Positions 17,579-26,758 of a stretch of 64,000 bases of DNA are shown here, one piece after another. Source of the stretch: Streptomyces sp. ISL-1 (GTDB taxonomy: Bacteria > Actinomycetota > Actinomycetes > Streptomycetales > Streptomycetaceae); contig NZ_JAGGOI010000031.1 of NCBI RefSeq assembly GCF_018614585.1, positions 62,001 through 126,000 on the forward strand. Direction: 5' to 3'. A model generated the notes under the pieces. It did not search any database. It saw nothing but the letters and a program-made list of their open reading frames with translations, and had not been told where the DNA came from. The translations under genes were made by a program, and so were the position numbers. Each line of letters starts with the position of its first letter. Position 1 is the first letter of the stretch.

Positions 17579-18088
17579 ATGAGGATGAGCCCCGCATCGG
17601 GACGGGCGGCCGGCAGAGCCCTGGTGATCGGCGCCGGGGTCAGCGGTCTGACCACCGCGCTGTGCCTGCGCCGCGAGAGCTTCGCGGTGACCGTCGTCGC
17701 CGAGCGGTACGCGCCGGGCATCGCGTCCGCCGGCGCCGGTGCCGGCGCACTGTGGCAGTGGCCGCCGGCCGGGTGCGGACGCCACAACGACAGCACGTCC
17801 CTGGACCGTTCCAGGAAATGGTGCATGGTCTCCCATCGGACGTTCACGGAGCTGAGCGAAGACCCGAACACCGGAATCCGCACCAGGCCAGCCGTCTTCT
17901 ACTTCCGACGGCCGGTTCACGAGGACGCCCGCGAACTGTTCAAGATGCGGGAGTCGAGCCGTCTGCCGCAGTTCCGCCACGACCCGGGCACGCGGATCAT
18001 CCACAACTACGGTCACGGCGGCTCCGGTTTCACGCTCTCGTGGGGCTGCGCCGAAGAGGCGGCCGGCCTCGCCGCCCAACTGGCCTGA
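17579..18088 (+). pseudogene. Internally deleted D-amino-acid oxidase
   Basis: A 169-residue in-frame remnant of a flavoprotein normally about 320 residues long. The N-terminal FAD motif is intact (LVIGAGVSGLTTALCL, residues 16-31), with the expected AGAGAGALWQWPP loop and a family segment ending in RESSRLPQFRHD. The sequence then jumps straight to the C-terminal flavin signature IIHNYGHGGSGFTLSWGCAE. About 150 residues that form the substrate-binding domain are missing. The junction is near residues 131-137 (17969-17990). The deletion kept the frame, but the product cannot be a working oxidase. Confidence 0.85.
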
Positions 18089-18141
18089 CCGGACCGGCAG
18101 ATCATCCCTTCCCCCACGCCGAACGCCTCCTGGAGGACGCT

Positions 18142-19788
18142 GTGCTCAGCACGATGCAGTACGTACCACTGACCGTGACCCGCATCCTGACGCACGGGAT
18201 GACCGTGCACTCAAACTCATCGGTGACGACCTGGACCGGCGAGGCGGAGCCGCTGCGCCGCAGCTTCCGCGAGATCGGCCGGCGCGCCGCCAGGCTGGCC
18301 GGCGCCCTGCGCGACGAGCTCGGCGTCGGCAATAGCCAGCGCGTCGCCACGCTGATGTGGAACAACGCCGAGCACGTGGAGGCGTACTTCGCGATCCCCT
18401 CCATGGGCGCGGTGCTCCACACGCTCAACCTGCGGCTGCCCGCCGGCCAGTTGGTCTGGATCGTCAACCATGCCGCCGACCGGGTCGTGATCGTCAACGG
18501 TTCGCTGCTGCCGTTGCTGGCCCCGCTGCTGCCGCAGCTGCCGACGGTCGAGCACATCGTGGTCTCCGGCCCCGGCGACCGTACGCCACTGGCCGGCGCG
18601 CAGGCTCAGGTGCACGAGTACGAGGAGTTGCTCGCCGGGCAGCCGACCACGTACGACTGGCCTGAGCTGGAGGAGAACATGGCCGCCGCCCTCTGCTACA
18701 CCTCCGGCACCACCGGCGACCCCAAGGGCGTCGTCTACTCCCACCGCTCCATCTATCTGCACTCGATGCAGGTCAACGCGAGCGAGTCGATGGGGCTGAC
18801 GGACCGGGACACGGCCCTCGTCGTGGTCCCGCAGTTCCATGTCAACGCCTGGGGCCTGCCGCACGCGGCCTTCATGACAGGCGCCGGCATGCTGATGCCG
18901 GACAGATTCCTCCAGCCGGGCCCCCTCGTGGAGATGATCGACCGGGAGCGTCCCACGCACGCCGCCGCGGTCCCCACCATCTGGCAGGGTCTGCTCGCCG
19001 AGCTCACCTCCGACCCACGCGACATCTCCTGCCTGAGGACCGTCACGATAGGCGGCGCCGCCTGCCCGCCTTCCCTCATGGAGGCTTACGACAAGCTCGG
19101 TGTCCGCCTCTGTCAGGCATGGGGCATGACCGAGACGTCCCCGCTCGGCACGATGGCCCACCCGCCGGCGGGCTGCACGGCAGAACAGGAGTGGCCGTAC
19201 CGCATCAGCCAGGGCCGCTTCACGGCCGGCGTGGAGGCGCGCCTGGCCGGACCCACGGGCCGGATCCTGCCCTGGGACGGGACCTCCCAGGGTGAGCTGG
19301 AGGTACGCGGGCCGTGGATCGCCGGCGCGTACTACGGCGGCGCGGTGAGCGAGCACTCCAGGCCCGCGGACAAGTTCAGCGACGACGGCTGGCTGAAGAC
19401 CGGGGACGTCGGAGTCATCAGCCCGGACGGCTTTTTGACGCTGACCGACCGGGCGAAGGACGTCATCAAGTCCGGCGGTGAGTGGATCTCGTCCGTCGAA
19501 CTGGAGAACGCGCTGATGGGGCACCCGGAGGTGGTGGAGGCCGCGGTCATTGCCGTACCGGACGAGAGGTGGGACGAGCGGCCTCTCGCGATTGTGGTCC
19601 TGAAGGAGGGCTCGACCGTGGACGGCGGGTCGCTCAAGGCGTTCCTGGGAGAGTCGGTCGCGAGGTGGCAACTGCCGGAGCGCTGGGCGTTCGTCACATC
19701 TGTGCCGAAGACGAGCGTGGGGAAGTTCGACAAGCGGGCGCTCCGCAAGCGGTACGCGGACGATGAGCTGGACATCGCCCAGGCCTGA
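18142..19788 (+). CDS. Medium/long-chain acyl-CoA ligase (AMP-binding)
   Basis: An adenylating enzyme that activates a carboxylic acid with ATP and CoA; 548 residues, normal for the FadD/AlkK-like group. The P-loop-like A3 motif is YTSGTTGDPKGV (about residues 191-202), followed by FHVNAWGLPHAAFMTGA. The A5 motif is QAWGMTETSP, A7 is GWLKTGDVG, A8 is ITDRAKDVIKSGGEWISS-like and the catalytic lysine is in KTSVGKFDKR. GTG 18142 is chosen because GGAGGA lies four bases before it; the ATG at 18154 is too far. The DAO relic is upstream and the ABC transporter downstream, with no obvious shared pathway. Confidence 0.9.
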   Translation: MLSTMQYVPLTVTRILTHGMTVHSNSSVTTWTGEAEPLRRSFREIGRRAARLAGALRDELGVGNSQRVATLMWNNAEHVEAYFAIPSMGAVLHTLNLRLPAGQLVWIVNHAADRVVIVNGSLLPLLAPLLPQLPTVEHIVVSGPGDRTPLAGAQAQVHEYEELLAGQPTTYDWPELEENMAAALCYTSGTTGDPKGVVYSHRSIYLHSMQVNASESMGLTDRDTALVVVPQFHVNAWGLPHAAFMTGAGMLMPDRFLQPGPLVEMIDRERPTHAAAVPTIWQGLLAELTSDPRDISCLRTVTIGGAACPPSLMEAYDKLGVRLCQAWGMTETSPLGTMAHPPAGCTAEQEWPYRISQGRFTAGVEARLAGPTGRILPWDGTSQGELEVRGPWIAGAYYGGAVSEHSRPADKFSDDGWLKTGDVGVISPDGFLTLTDRAKDVIKSGGEWISSVELENALMGHPEVVEAAVIAVPDERWDERPLAIVVLKEGSTVDGGSLKAFLGESVARWQLPERWAFVTSVPKTSVGKFDKRALRKRYADDELDIAQA

Positions 19789-19790
19789 CT

Positions 19791-19814
19791 GCCCGAGTGC
19801 CCGAGTGCCCGAGT
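19791..19814. repeat. 8-bp tandem repeat, three copies
   Basis: GCCCGAGT repeats three times, followed by the start of a diverged fourth copy, directly after the acyl-CoA ligase stop. Probably replication slippage in a spacer. Confidence 0.7.
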
Positions 19815-19992
19815 GCCTGGCGCGTCCGGCCGCCGTGGCCGGCTCTCGGTGGGGCAAGCCATCCGGGGGATCACCCGTCTCCTACACGAGGCGTTGCGCC
19901 GACAGCGGCAGGGGAGCGGTTACGTTCCCCGGGACGGAGGCGCAGCGCGCGGTGACCAGCCACCCGGTGAGCGCCGGTCCGGGAGGTGAACG

Positions 19993-21324
19993 GTGGGGCA
20001 CACGAACCGACAGGCCCGCCCGGCACGGGCCCGCGGCGAAGCGCCGCCACGACCCGCCGGTCGTGGCGCCCCGCGGCGGCTGCGCTGCCTCACCGTGCTG
20101 CCTCTGCTGGCCGGGCTGCTGTCCTGCGGCTCCAGCGAATCCGCCGGCGGCCCGGTCAGCCTGAACTGGTACAACTTCCCCGACGACTCGGGCGCCCTGG
20201 CCGACGCGGCGAGCAGCTGCACCCGCGCCTCGGACGGGCGCTACCGCATCGCGTACAACAAACTTCCGCGCGGCGCGGACGGCCAGCGTCAGCAACTCGT
20301 CCGCCGGCTCGCCGCGCACGACCCCGCCCTCGACATCCTGGGTCTCGACGTCACCTGGGCCGCGGAGTTCGCCGAGGCCAAATGGATCCTGCCCTGGACA
20401 GGCGGCAACCGGCGCAGCGCCACCGAGGGCACCCTCGAGGTGCCACTGCGAACGGCGACGTGGAAGGGCAAGCTGTACGCCGTCCCGTACAACACCAATA
20501 CCCAGTTGCTGTGGTACCGCGGCGACCTCGTGCCCAAGCCCCCCAAGACATGGGCCGAGATGCTGGACATGGCACGCGACCTCGCCAAGGCGGGCAAGCC
20601 CCACTATGTCGAGATTCAGGGCGCCCAGTACGAGGGGCTGACGGTCTGGTTCAACACGCTCGTGGAGAGCGCGGGCGGCTCCATCCTCAACGCCGCGGCC
20701 ACAGCACCCTCGCTCGGCCCGCCCGCGGTCCAAGCGGCCACGATCATGCGCGACTTGGCCACCTCACCCGCCGCGGACCCCTCCCTGTCCAACCAGATGG
20801 AGGACCAGAACCGGCTGGCCATGGAGTCGGGCACTGCCGCTTTCGAGCTCAACTACCCGTTCGTCTATCCGTCGATGAAGGCGAACAGGCCCGAGTTGTT
20901 CAAGAGTTTCCGCTGGGCGCCGTACCCCGGCGTGGATCCGGGCCGGCTCTCGAAGCCCACGATCGGCGGCATCGACCTCGCCGTCGGCGCCTACTCGCGC
21001 CACCCCGACCTCGCGTTCGAGGCCGCGCTGTGCCTGCGCAATCGCCAGAACCAGATGACCGCGGCGCTCAAGGGCGGACTGCCGCCCACTCTGCGCGCGC
21101 TCTACACCGACAAGACATTCGTCAAGAACTACCCGTTCGCCTCCGAAGTGCTCTCGGCCCTGGAGAACGCCAGCGTCCGCCCCCAGACACCCGCCTACCA
21201 GAATGTGTCCATCGCGATCTCGCACACGCTCTCCCCGCCCTCGGCGATCAAGCCCCGCAGCGACATCGAGAACATCGGCAGCCAGATCGAGGACGCCCTC
21301 CAGTCCAAGGGGCTGATCCCGTGA
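19993..21324 (+). CDS. lpqY: LpqY-like sugar-binding lipoprotein of ABC importer
   Basis: Extracytoplasmic solute-binding protein anchored to the membrane by a lipid. The signal peptide ends in the lipobox LLSC (Cys at about residue 45 of 443), after an Arg-rich n-region. The mature part matches the Mycobacterium LpqY pattern closely: LNWYNFPDDSGALADAA, GRYRIAYNKLPRGADGQRQQ, LVRRLAAHDPALDILGLDVTW, then YAVPYNTNTQLLWYR and GAQYEGLTVWFNTL. LpqY binds trehalose and related disaccharides, so a similar ligand is likely but not shown. The start is GTG 19993 after GGGAGGTGA. Its stop overlaps the permease start in GTGA. Confidence 0.88.
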   Translation: MGHTNRQARPARARGEAPPRPAGRGAPRRLRCLTVLPLLAGLLSCGSSESAGGPVSLNWYNFPDDSGALADAASSCTRASDGRYRIAYNKLPRGADGQRQQLVRRLAAHDPALDILGLDVTWAAEFAEAKWILPWTGGNRRSATEGTLEVPLRTATWKGKLYAVPYNTNTQLLWYRGDLVPKPPKTWAEMLDMARDLAKAGKPHYVEIQGAQYEGLTVWFNTLVESAGGSILNAAATAPSLGPPAVQAATIMRDLATSPAADPSLSNQMEDQNRLAMESGTAAFELNYPFVYPSMKANRPELFKSFRWAPYPGVDPGRLSKPTIGGIDLAVGAYSRHPDLAFEAALCLRNRQNQMTAALKGGLPPTLRALYTDKTFVKNYPFASEVLSALENASVRPQTPAYQNVSIAISHTLSPPSAIKPRSDIENIGSQIEDALQSKGLIP

Positions 21325-22265
21325 ACACTCCGACCCCCGCTACGTCGACGGCACCAGGCGTGGCGCCCGGCAGGACCGCGGCACTGTCCGAGGGAGCACG
21401 ACAGGAGCGGCGGCTGGGTCTGCTGCTGTGCGCGCCCGCGGTGGTCGTCATGCTCGCCGTCACGGCCTACCCCATCGGCTACGCGATCTATCTGTCCCTG
21501 CAACGCTACGACCTGCGCTTCCCGAACCAGGCGAGCTTCGTTGGCCTGAGCAACTACGCGGCCGTGCTCTCCTCCGAGTTCTGGTGGGAGGCGTTCTGGG
21601 TCACCCTGCTGATCACCGTCGTCTCCGTGGCCGTGGAACTCGTCCTCGGCTTCGCGCTCGCCCTGGTCATGCACCGCGCCATCTTCGGCCGGGGGAGCGT
21701 GCGTACCGCGATCCTGGTTCCCTACGGCATCGTGACCGTGGTCGCCGCCTATTCCTGGCAGTACGCCTGGACGCCGGACACCGGCTACCTCGCCGCACTC
21801 CTGCCGTCCGGGGAAGCCCCGCTGACCGAGCAGTGGCCGGCCATCGGGCTGATCATCCTCGCCGAGGTCTGGAAGACCACCCCCTTCATGGCACTTCTCC
21901 TGCTGGCCGGGCTGGCTCTGGTGCCCGAGGAGACACTGCGCGCCGCCATGGTCGACGGTGCGTCCGCCTGGCAGCGTTTCAGGCTGGTCACGGTGCCGCT
22001 GATGAAGCCGGCCATCCTCGTTGCCCTGCTGTTCCGCACCCTGGACGCCTTCCGGGTCTTCGACAACATCTATGTGCTGACCTCGGGCGCTCATGGCACC
22101 GGCTCGGTGTCGATCCTCGGCTACGACAACCTGTTCACCGCGCTCAACCTCGGCATCGGATCGGCGATCTCCGTGCTCATCTTCCTTTGCGTCGGGCTGA
22201 TCGCCTTCGCCTTCATCAAACTCTTCGGGGCTGCCGCCCCCGGCTCACAGGAGGCGGGACGCTGA
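21321..22265 (+). CDS. sugA: ABC sugar permease, SugA-like
   Basis: A membrane-spanning subunit of the importer, 314 residues with about six helices (LGLLLCAPAVVVMLAVTAYPIGYAI is the first). The EAA loop that contacts the ATPase is visible as EETLRAAMVDGASAWQRFRLVTVPLM in parts, around residues 200-225. GTG 21321 overlaps the LpqY stop, which fixes the start. The stop overlaps the next ATG by one base. The gene order lpqY-sugA-sugB-sugC matches the mycobacterial trehalose importer. Confidence 0.9.
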   Translation: MNTPTPATSTAPGVAPGRTAALSEGARQERRLGLLLCAPAVVVMLAVTAYPIGYAIYLSLQRYDLRFPNQASFVGLSNYAAVLSSEFWWEAFWVTLLITVVSVAVELVLGFALALVMHRAIFGRGSVRTAILVPYGIVTVVAAYSWQYAWTPDTGYLAALLPSGEAPLTEQWPAIGLIILAEVWKTTPFMALLLLAGLALVPEETLRAAMVDGASAWQRFRLVTVPLMKPAILVALLFRTLDAFRVFDNIYVLTSGAHGTGSVSILGYDNLFTALNLGIGSAISVLIFLCVGLIAFAFIKLFGAAAPGSQEAGR

Positions 22266-23098
22266 TGGCCGGCGCAGGCGAGCGACACCTCACCGGCTGG
22301 GCCCTCACCAACACTGTCGTGATCGCCTACGCCCTGTTCCCGGTCTGGTGGATCGCGGCCCTGTCTTTCAAGGACCCCAGCACCCTGACCGACGGAAACT
22401 TCGTGCCGGAGAAATGGACGCTGGAGAACTACCGCGGCATCTTCGAGACCTCGGAGTTCACCCGTGCCCTGATCAACTCGATCGGTATCGCCCTGATCGC
22501 CACAGTGATCGCCGTCGTGCTGGGCACCATGGCCGCCTACGCCGTGGCGAGGCTGCGCTTCCCCGGCAAGAAAGTGCTGATCGGCATGTCCCTGCTGATC
22601 GCGATGTTCCCGCCGATCTCCCTGGTGTCCCCGCTGTTCAACATCGAGCGGATCCTTGGGATCTTCGACACCTGGCCGGGGCTGATCATCCCGTACATGA
22701 CCTTCTCGCTCCCGCTCGCGATCTACACCCTCTCGGCGTTCTTCCGGGAAATCCCGTGGGATCTGGAGAAGGCGGCCAAGGTCGACGGGGCCACGCCCGC
22801 CCAGGCCTTCCGGCTGGTGATCGCGCCGCTGGCCGCGCCGGGCGTGTTCACCACCGCGATCCTCGTCTTCATCTTCTGCTGGAACGACTTCCTGTTCGCG
22901 ATCTCCCTGACCTCGACAACGCGGGCCCGCACAGTGCCGGCGGCGATCGCCTTCTTCACCGGGAGCAGTCAGTTCCAGCAGCCCACCGGTTCGATCGCCG
23001 CCGCCGCGGTGGTGATCACCATTCCGATCATCGTCTTCGTGCTGCTGTTCCAGCGGCGCATCGTCGCCGGACTGACGTCCGGGGCCGTCAAGGGCTGA
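22265..23098 (+). CDS. sugB: ABC sugar permease, SugB-like
   Basis: The second membrane subunit, 277 residues with six predicted helices. The EAA loop reads EIPWDLEKAAKVDGATPAQA (about residues 160-179). The region FPPISLVSPLFNIERILGIFDTW is typical of MalG-type permeases. The start ATG overlaps the preceding stop by one base (TGATG). It pairs with the SugA-like subunit to form the channel. Confidence 0.9.
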   Translation: MAGAGERHLTGWALTNTVVIAYALFPVWWIAALSFKDPSTLTDGNFVPEKWTLENYRGIFETSEFTRALINSIGIALIATVIAVVLGTMAAYAVARLRFPGKKVLIGMSLLIAMFPPISLVSPLFNIERILGIFDTWPGLIIPYMTFSLPLAIYTLSAFFREIPWDLEKAAKVDGATPAQAFRLVIAPLAAPGVFTTAILVFIFCWNDFLFAISLTSTTRARTVPAAIAFFTGSSQFQQPTGSIAAAAVVITIPIIVFVLLFQRRIVAGLTSGAVKG

Positions 23099-23136
23099 CC
23101 GGCAGCAGCCGATCGTCAGGACAAGGAGCACCGACC

Positions 23137-24327
23137 GTGGCCGAGATCGTTCTCGAGGGCATCACCAAAAGGTTTCCCGACGGCGCCCTGGCCGTGCGGG
23201 ACGTCGACCTCACAGTCGGCGACGGGGAGTTCGTCATCCTCGTCGGGCCCTCCGGTTGCGGCAAGTCCACCACGCTCAACATGATCGCCGGGCTCGAGGA
23301 CATCACCGACGGCACCCTGCGCATCGACGACCAGGTCGTCAACGACAAGGCCCCCAAGGACCGCGACATCGCCATGGTCTTCCAGAGTTACGCCCTCTAT
23401 CCGCACATGACAGTGCGGGAGAACATGGGCTTCGCACTGCGCCTGGCCAAGGTGGACAAGACCACCATCAGGAGCAAGGTGGAGGAGGCCGCCCGCATCC
23501 TCGATCTGACGGTTCATCTGGACCGTAAGCCCGCGAACCTCTCCGGTGGCCAGCGCCAGCGCGTCGCCATGGGCCGCGCCATTGTCCGCGATCCCAAGGC
23601 GTTCTTGATGGACGAGCCGCTGTCCAACCTGGATGCCAAGCTCCGGGTACAGATGCGCACCCAGATCTCCCGCCTCCAGCAGCGGCTGGGCACCACCACT
23701 GTCTACGTCACCCATGACCAGACCGAAGCGATGACGCTCGGGGACCGCGTTGTCGTCATGCGCAGCGGTGTCGTTCAACAGGTCGGCACCCCGCAGTACC
23801 TCTACGACGAGCCACGCAACCTGTTCGTCGCCGGGTTCATCGGCTCACCCGCCATGAACTTCCTCCACGCCACCCTGGAGGAGAACACGCTGCGCACCAT
23901 CGTCGGCGACATCCCCCTGGCCGCCGACGTACGCCAGAGCCTGGAGCGGCAGAACGCCCCACGGGACCTCATCGTGGGCCTGCGGCCCGAAGCCTTCGAG
24001 GACCCCGCACTGGTCGATCCGGGTCGGCCGGGCAACACCTTCTCCACCACCGTAGACGTAGTGGAGTCTCTGGGTTCGGACGTATACGCCTACTTCACCG
24101 AGGAGGACTGGCAGCCGACCGCCACCTCGGAACTGGAGGAGCTGGCCGCCGACTCCGGCCTCAGCGAGACGGGCGCCAGCGGCCACCAGGTCGTCGTCCG
24201 GCTCAATACCGCAACGCGGATCCGCGAGGGAAGCCGGGCCGAGCTGTGGGTGGACACATCGAGGATCCACGTTTTCGACCCACGCACCGGTGTGAACCTC
24301 ACCCATCACGAGAACAGAGGCGGATGA
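23137..24327 (+). CDS. sugC: ABC sugar importer ATPase, SugC-like
   Basis: The 396-residue ATPase. Walker A is GPSGCGKST (about 37-45), the signature is LSGGQRQR and Walker B is FLMDEPLSNLD. The H-loop His is in YVTHDQTEA. The C-terminal regulatory domain has the SugC-like segments VDVVESLGSDVYAYFTE and RIHVFDPRTGVNL, which support orthology with SugC rather than a generic MsmK. The start GTG 23137 follows AAGGAG. It is 38 bases after the permease and lies in the same operon. Having its own ATPase makes the importer self-contained. Confidence 0.92.
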   Translation: MAEIVLEGITKRFPDGALAVRDVDLTVGDGEFVILVGPSGCGKSTTLNMIAGLEDITDGTLRIDDQVVNDKAPKDRDIAMVFQSYALYPHMTVRENMGFALRLAKVDKTTIRSKVEEAARILDLTVHLDRKPANLSGGQRQRVAMGRAIVRDPKAFLMDEPLSNLDAKLRVQMRTQISRLQQRLGTTTVYVTHDQTEAMTLGDRVVVMRSGVVQQVGTPQYLYDEPRNLFVAGFIGSPAMNFLHATLEENTLRTIVGDIPLAADVRQSLERQNAPRDLIVGLRPEAFEDPALVDPGRPGNTFSTTVDVVESLGSDVYAYFTEEDWQPTATSELEELAADSGLSETGASGHQVVVRLNTATRIREGSRAELWVDTSRIHVFDPRTGVNLTHHENRGG

Positions 24328-24354
24328 GCCGGAAGCGCGGTTTCGGAGGGTGGT

Positions 24355-25143
24355 TCAGAGGGTGGTGATGAGGCCGCCGTCGATGACGAAGTCCGAGCCG
24401 GTGATGTTCCCCGCGCGGTCGCTGGCCAGCAGCAGGACGAGGTCGGCTACTTCCTGCGGGCGGGTGAACCGGCCGGTGACCGACTGGGTCGCCGCTTGCT
24501 GCGTGACGGCTTCGGGCGTGCTGCCGCTGTGCTGCGCGACTGTGGCGGCGACGCCCTCGTCGCCGAGCCACATGGCTGTTTCGACTGGTCCCGGGCTGAC
24601 GGTGTTGACCCGCACTCCGCGCGGTCCGAACTCCTTGGACAGGGCTTTGCAGTAGTTGGTCAGGGCCGCCTTGCTCGCGGAGTAGTCGATGATGGACGGC
24701 TCCGGCAGGAAGGCGTTGACCGAGCTGACGGTCACGATGGCGCCGGTCCCACGGTCGGTCAGATGGGGCAGGGCCGCTCGGGTGGTGCGGACAGCTGCGA
24801 GGAAATTGATCGTCAGGCTCCAGGACCAGTCGTCGTCGCTGACGGACAGGGAGCCGCCGAGACGCGGGCGTACGGCGCCGACGTTGTTGACGAGGATGTC
24901 CAGCCCACCGAAGAGGGAGACTGCCTCGTCGACGAGCTGGGCGGGGCCGTCGGGAGTGGTGAGGTCCACGAGTACGGGGCGGACCTCGGAGTCGGCCGTG
25001 AGTTCGGCCAGGGGGTCGGTGAGAGTGCGGGCGCCCGCGGCCACGCTGACGCCTTCGGCCGCGAGCGCCTGCGTGATCGCCAGGCCGATTCCCTTGCTCG
25101 CGCCGGTGACGACGGCCGCCTTGCCTGCCAGTTGCAGCTCCAT
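24355..25143 (-). CDS. Short-chain dehydrogenase/reductase
   Basis: A 262-residue NAD(P)-dependent oxidoreductase of the classical SDR type. The cofactor motif TGASKGIG is at 13-20, NNVGA lies near residue 89, and the catalytic Ser-Tyr-Lys set is in VSSVNAF and YSASKAA. The C-terminal DGG is typical. The start MELQLAGKAA is chosen because the 24 upstream residues are not protein-like. The gene converges on the sugC gene with only a 27-base gap. Substrate unknown. Confidence 0.9.
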   Translation of the reverse strand: MELQLAGKAAVVTGASKGIGLAITQALAAEGVSVAAGARTLTDPLAELTADSEVRPVLVDLTTPDGPAQLVDEAVSLFGGLDILVNNVGAVRPRLGGSLSVSDDDWSWSLTINFLAAVRTTRAALPHLTDRGTGAIVTVSSVNAFLPEPSIIDYSASKAALTNYCKALSKEFGPRGVRVNTVSPGPVETAMWLGDEGVAATVAQHSGSTPEAVTQQAATQSVTGRFTRPQEVADLVLLLASDRAGNITGSDFVIDGGLITTL

Positions 25144-25400
25144 CAGGACTCCAGGGGGGTGGGTGCCGGGCAACGCTCGATCGTGGGGGGCCCGAGGCCA
25201 AGGATGCTGCCCCATCCGGGGGCGTGATCGGCACTTTTGCGGCGTGCGCCACGCCGCGGTACCTCTCCCGGACGCCGCCCTCCTCGGAACGCGCTCCCGG
25301 CCTGCTCATGCGAACCGGCCCAGGACGGGCAATGCGAGCGGTCCCGCTGACGCTTCTCACGGTATTGACGGCCCGTCGGCAGATCAGCAGACTCGGGCGG

Positions 25401-26183
25401 ATGCCGATGCCGAACTTTCCCGGAAAGCACGAGTTGACCGCCTTGTTCCAGCCGGCCGACTTTCTGGGCCGGTTGCGAGAAGCGAAGTCTCCGGACGGAA
25501 CCTCCATGTCCGAGGGAGCCGTGCTGGTCTACAGCGTCAAGCTGATGCGGCAGATCCTGGAACGCCACGAGGCGAGTGAACGCCACGTCGGTCCTGGCTA
25601 CTTGAACGTCCATGACGTCAAGGTGCCCGGTGGCAGGGTGGCCCTCGCGGGTGGATTCGGCATCGGAGGGCCGGCAGCCGCTACCGCCATGGAGGAGATG
25701 GTGGGAGCCGGTGCGCGACGGATCGTCAGCATCGGCGGAGCGGGCGGACTGCATCCTGCCCAGGCCATCGGCGACCTCGTGGTCTGCGATCGAGCTGTAC
25801 GGGACGAGGGCGTCTCCTACCACTACCTGCCGCCGGACGAGCGATATGTCCGCCCGGACGCGGCATTGACCGCACGGCTGCTGGAAGCCGTCGAGCAGCG
25901 TGCCGACGGTGTTGTGGCCGGAGGAACCTGGACCACCGACGCTCCCTACCGTGAGACCCGCGAAGAGGTGCTTCACTACCGCGCCGAGGGCGTGCTCACC
26001 GTGGAGATGGAGGCCGCCTCGCTGGCGGCCGTGGCTCTGCACCGGGGCGTGGAGTTCGCCACCGCGTTCGCCGTCATGGACTCGCTGGCCGAGGAGTCCT
26101 GGCGCCCGGAGGGGCTCGGTCACCCGGACGCCGTCGCCGCGTTGAACATCCTCTTCGACGCGGCAGCGGCTGTGCTGGTCTGA
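25401..26183 (+). CDS. Nucleoside phosphorylase family protein
   Basis: A 260-residue enzyme of the uridine/purine phosphorylase (PNP_UDP) superfamily, which splits a nucleoside with phosphate or hydrolyses it. The phosphate-binding region GGFGIGGPAAATAMEEM is followed by RIVSIGGAGGL, IGDLVVCDRAVRDEG and the substrate motif VLTVEMEAASLAAVA. The ATG at 25401 or one two codons later is the likely start; the upstream open frame looks non-coding. It is divergent from the SDR gene. Exact specificity is not predictable. Confidence 0.85.
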   Translation: MPMPNFPGKHELTALFQPADFLGRLREAKSPDGTSMSEGAVLVYSVKLMRQILERHEASERHVGPGYLNVHDVKVPGGRVALAGGFGIGGPAAATAMEEMVGAGARRIVSIGGAGGLHPAQAIGDLVVCDRAVRDEGVSYHYLPPDERYVRPDAALTARLLEAVEQRADGVVAGGTWTTDAPYRETREEVLHYRAEGVLTVEMEAASLAAVALHRGVEFATAFAVMDSLAEESWRPEGLGHPDAVAALNILFDAAAAVLV

Positions 26184-26344
26184 CAGCCCTCGGGCCGACT
26201 GGACAACTGCCGTGCTTGACAGGCGTTTCGGAAGGCGTGAGCGCGGGACACGGGCTTACGTGTACCTCGCCGAGCGGTGACACAGGTCACCCGGTCTTCC
26301 AATGCACCCGATGGCTCGTTCTGGCGTCTCACTCAGTGTCAGGG

Positions 26345-26363
26345 AGACGTCAGAAAGACGTCA
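26345..26363. promoter_or_regulatory. AGACGTCA direct repeat in the graspetide upstream region
   Basis: AGACGTCA occurs at 26345-26352 and 26356-26363, an 11-bp spacing (one helical turn). A CGTCTC at 26325-26330 mirrors GAGACG at 26344-26349. The group sits about 190 bases before the precursor gene in a 370-base gap without genes (26184-26553). The rest of the gap holds a relatively AT-rich stretch around 26450-26510 that probably contains the promoter. Regulator unknown. Confidence 0.4.
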
Positions 26364-26553
26364 ACGAGTCGCGCGAGCTGGTGTGTTCGCGCGGTTGGCC
26401 GCGTAGTTGTCCGGATCTGGCCACGGGCCGGCGCCCACAGCCTTCCGAATTATGACGGTATGTGATGAAACCATTACGTCGCTGATACGTACTGTTACTT
26501 ACGTGGCATGGAGTGGGGCTGTGGGCGGAGCCCTGTAGGGGAGGGAGAGAAGC

Positions 26554-26745
26554 ATGAGACCTTTTGTGTGGAACTATGCGCGTCCGGCTGAGCTGTCACC
26601 GGTGATCGATCAGTATTCGTACGACCCTATCCTTCAGCTGAACGTTCTGACCGACGGGCGTCCGGCCATCATGGACAGGGCGTTGCTGGCGGCAGTCGGC
26701 ACCACCACATCGAAGGCCGGTTCCGCGACCCACTTCGACGACTGA
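26554..26745 (+). CDS. Putative ATP-grasp-modified RiPP precursor (graspetide precursor, TgmA-like)
   Basis: A 63-residue peptide that a neighbouring ATP-grasp ligase probably cross-links through side-chain ester or amide bonds. The leader has the family-like pattern YDPILQLNVLTDGRPAIMD at residues 23-41. The C-terminal core is GTTTSKAGSATHFDD (49-63). It offers Thr, Ser and Lys nucleophiles (T50, T51, T52, S53, K54, S57, T59) and the acceptors D62 and D63. The ATG follows GGGAGAGAAGC, and the ligase gene starts 13 bases after the stop. The core is much shorter than in Streptomyces relatives with long Asp/Asn-rich tails. No structure can be drawn from sequence alone. Confidence 0.8.
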   Translation: MRPFVWNYARPAELSPVIDQYSYDPILQLNVLTDGRPAIMDRALLAAVGTTTSKAGSATHFDD

Positions 26746-26758
26746 GCGACCGTACGCG

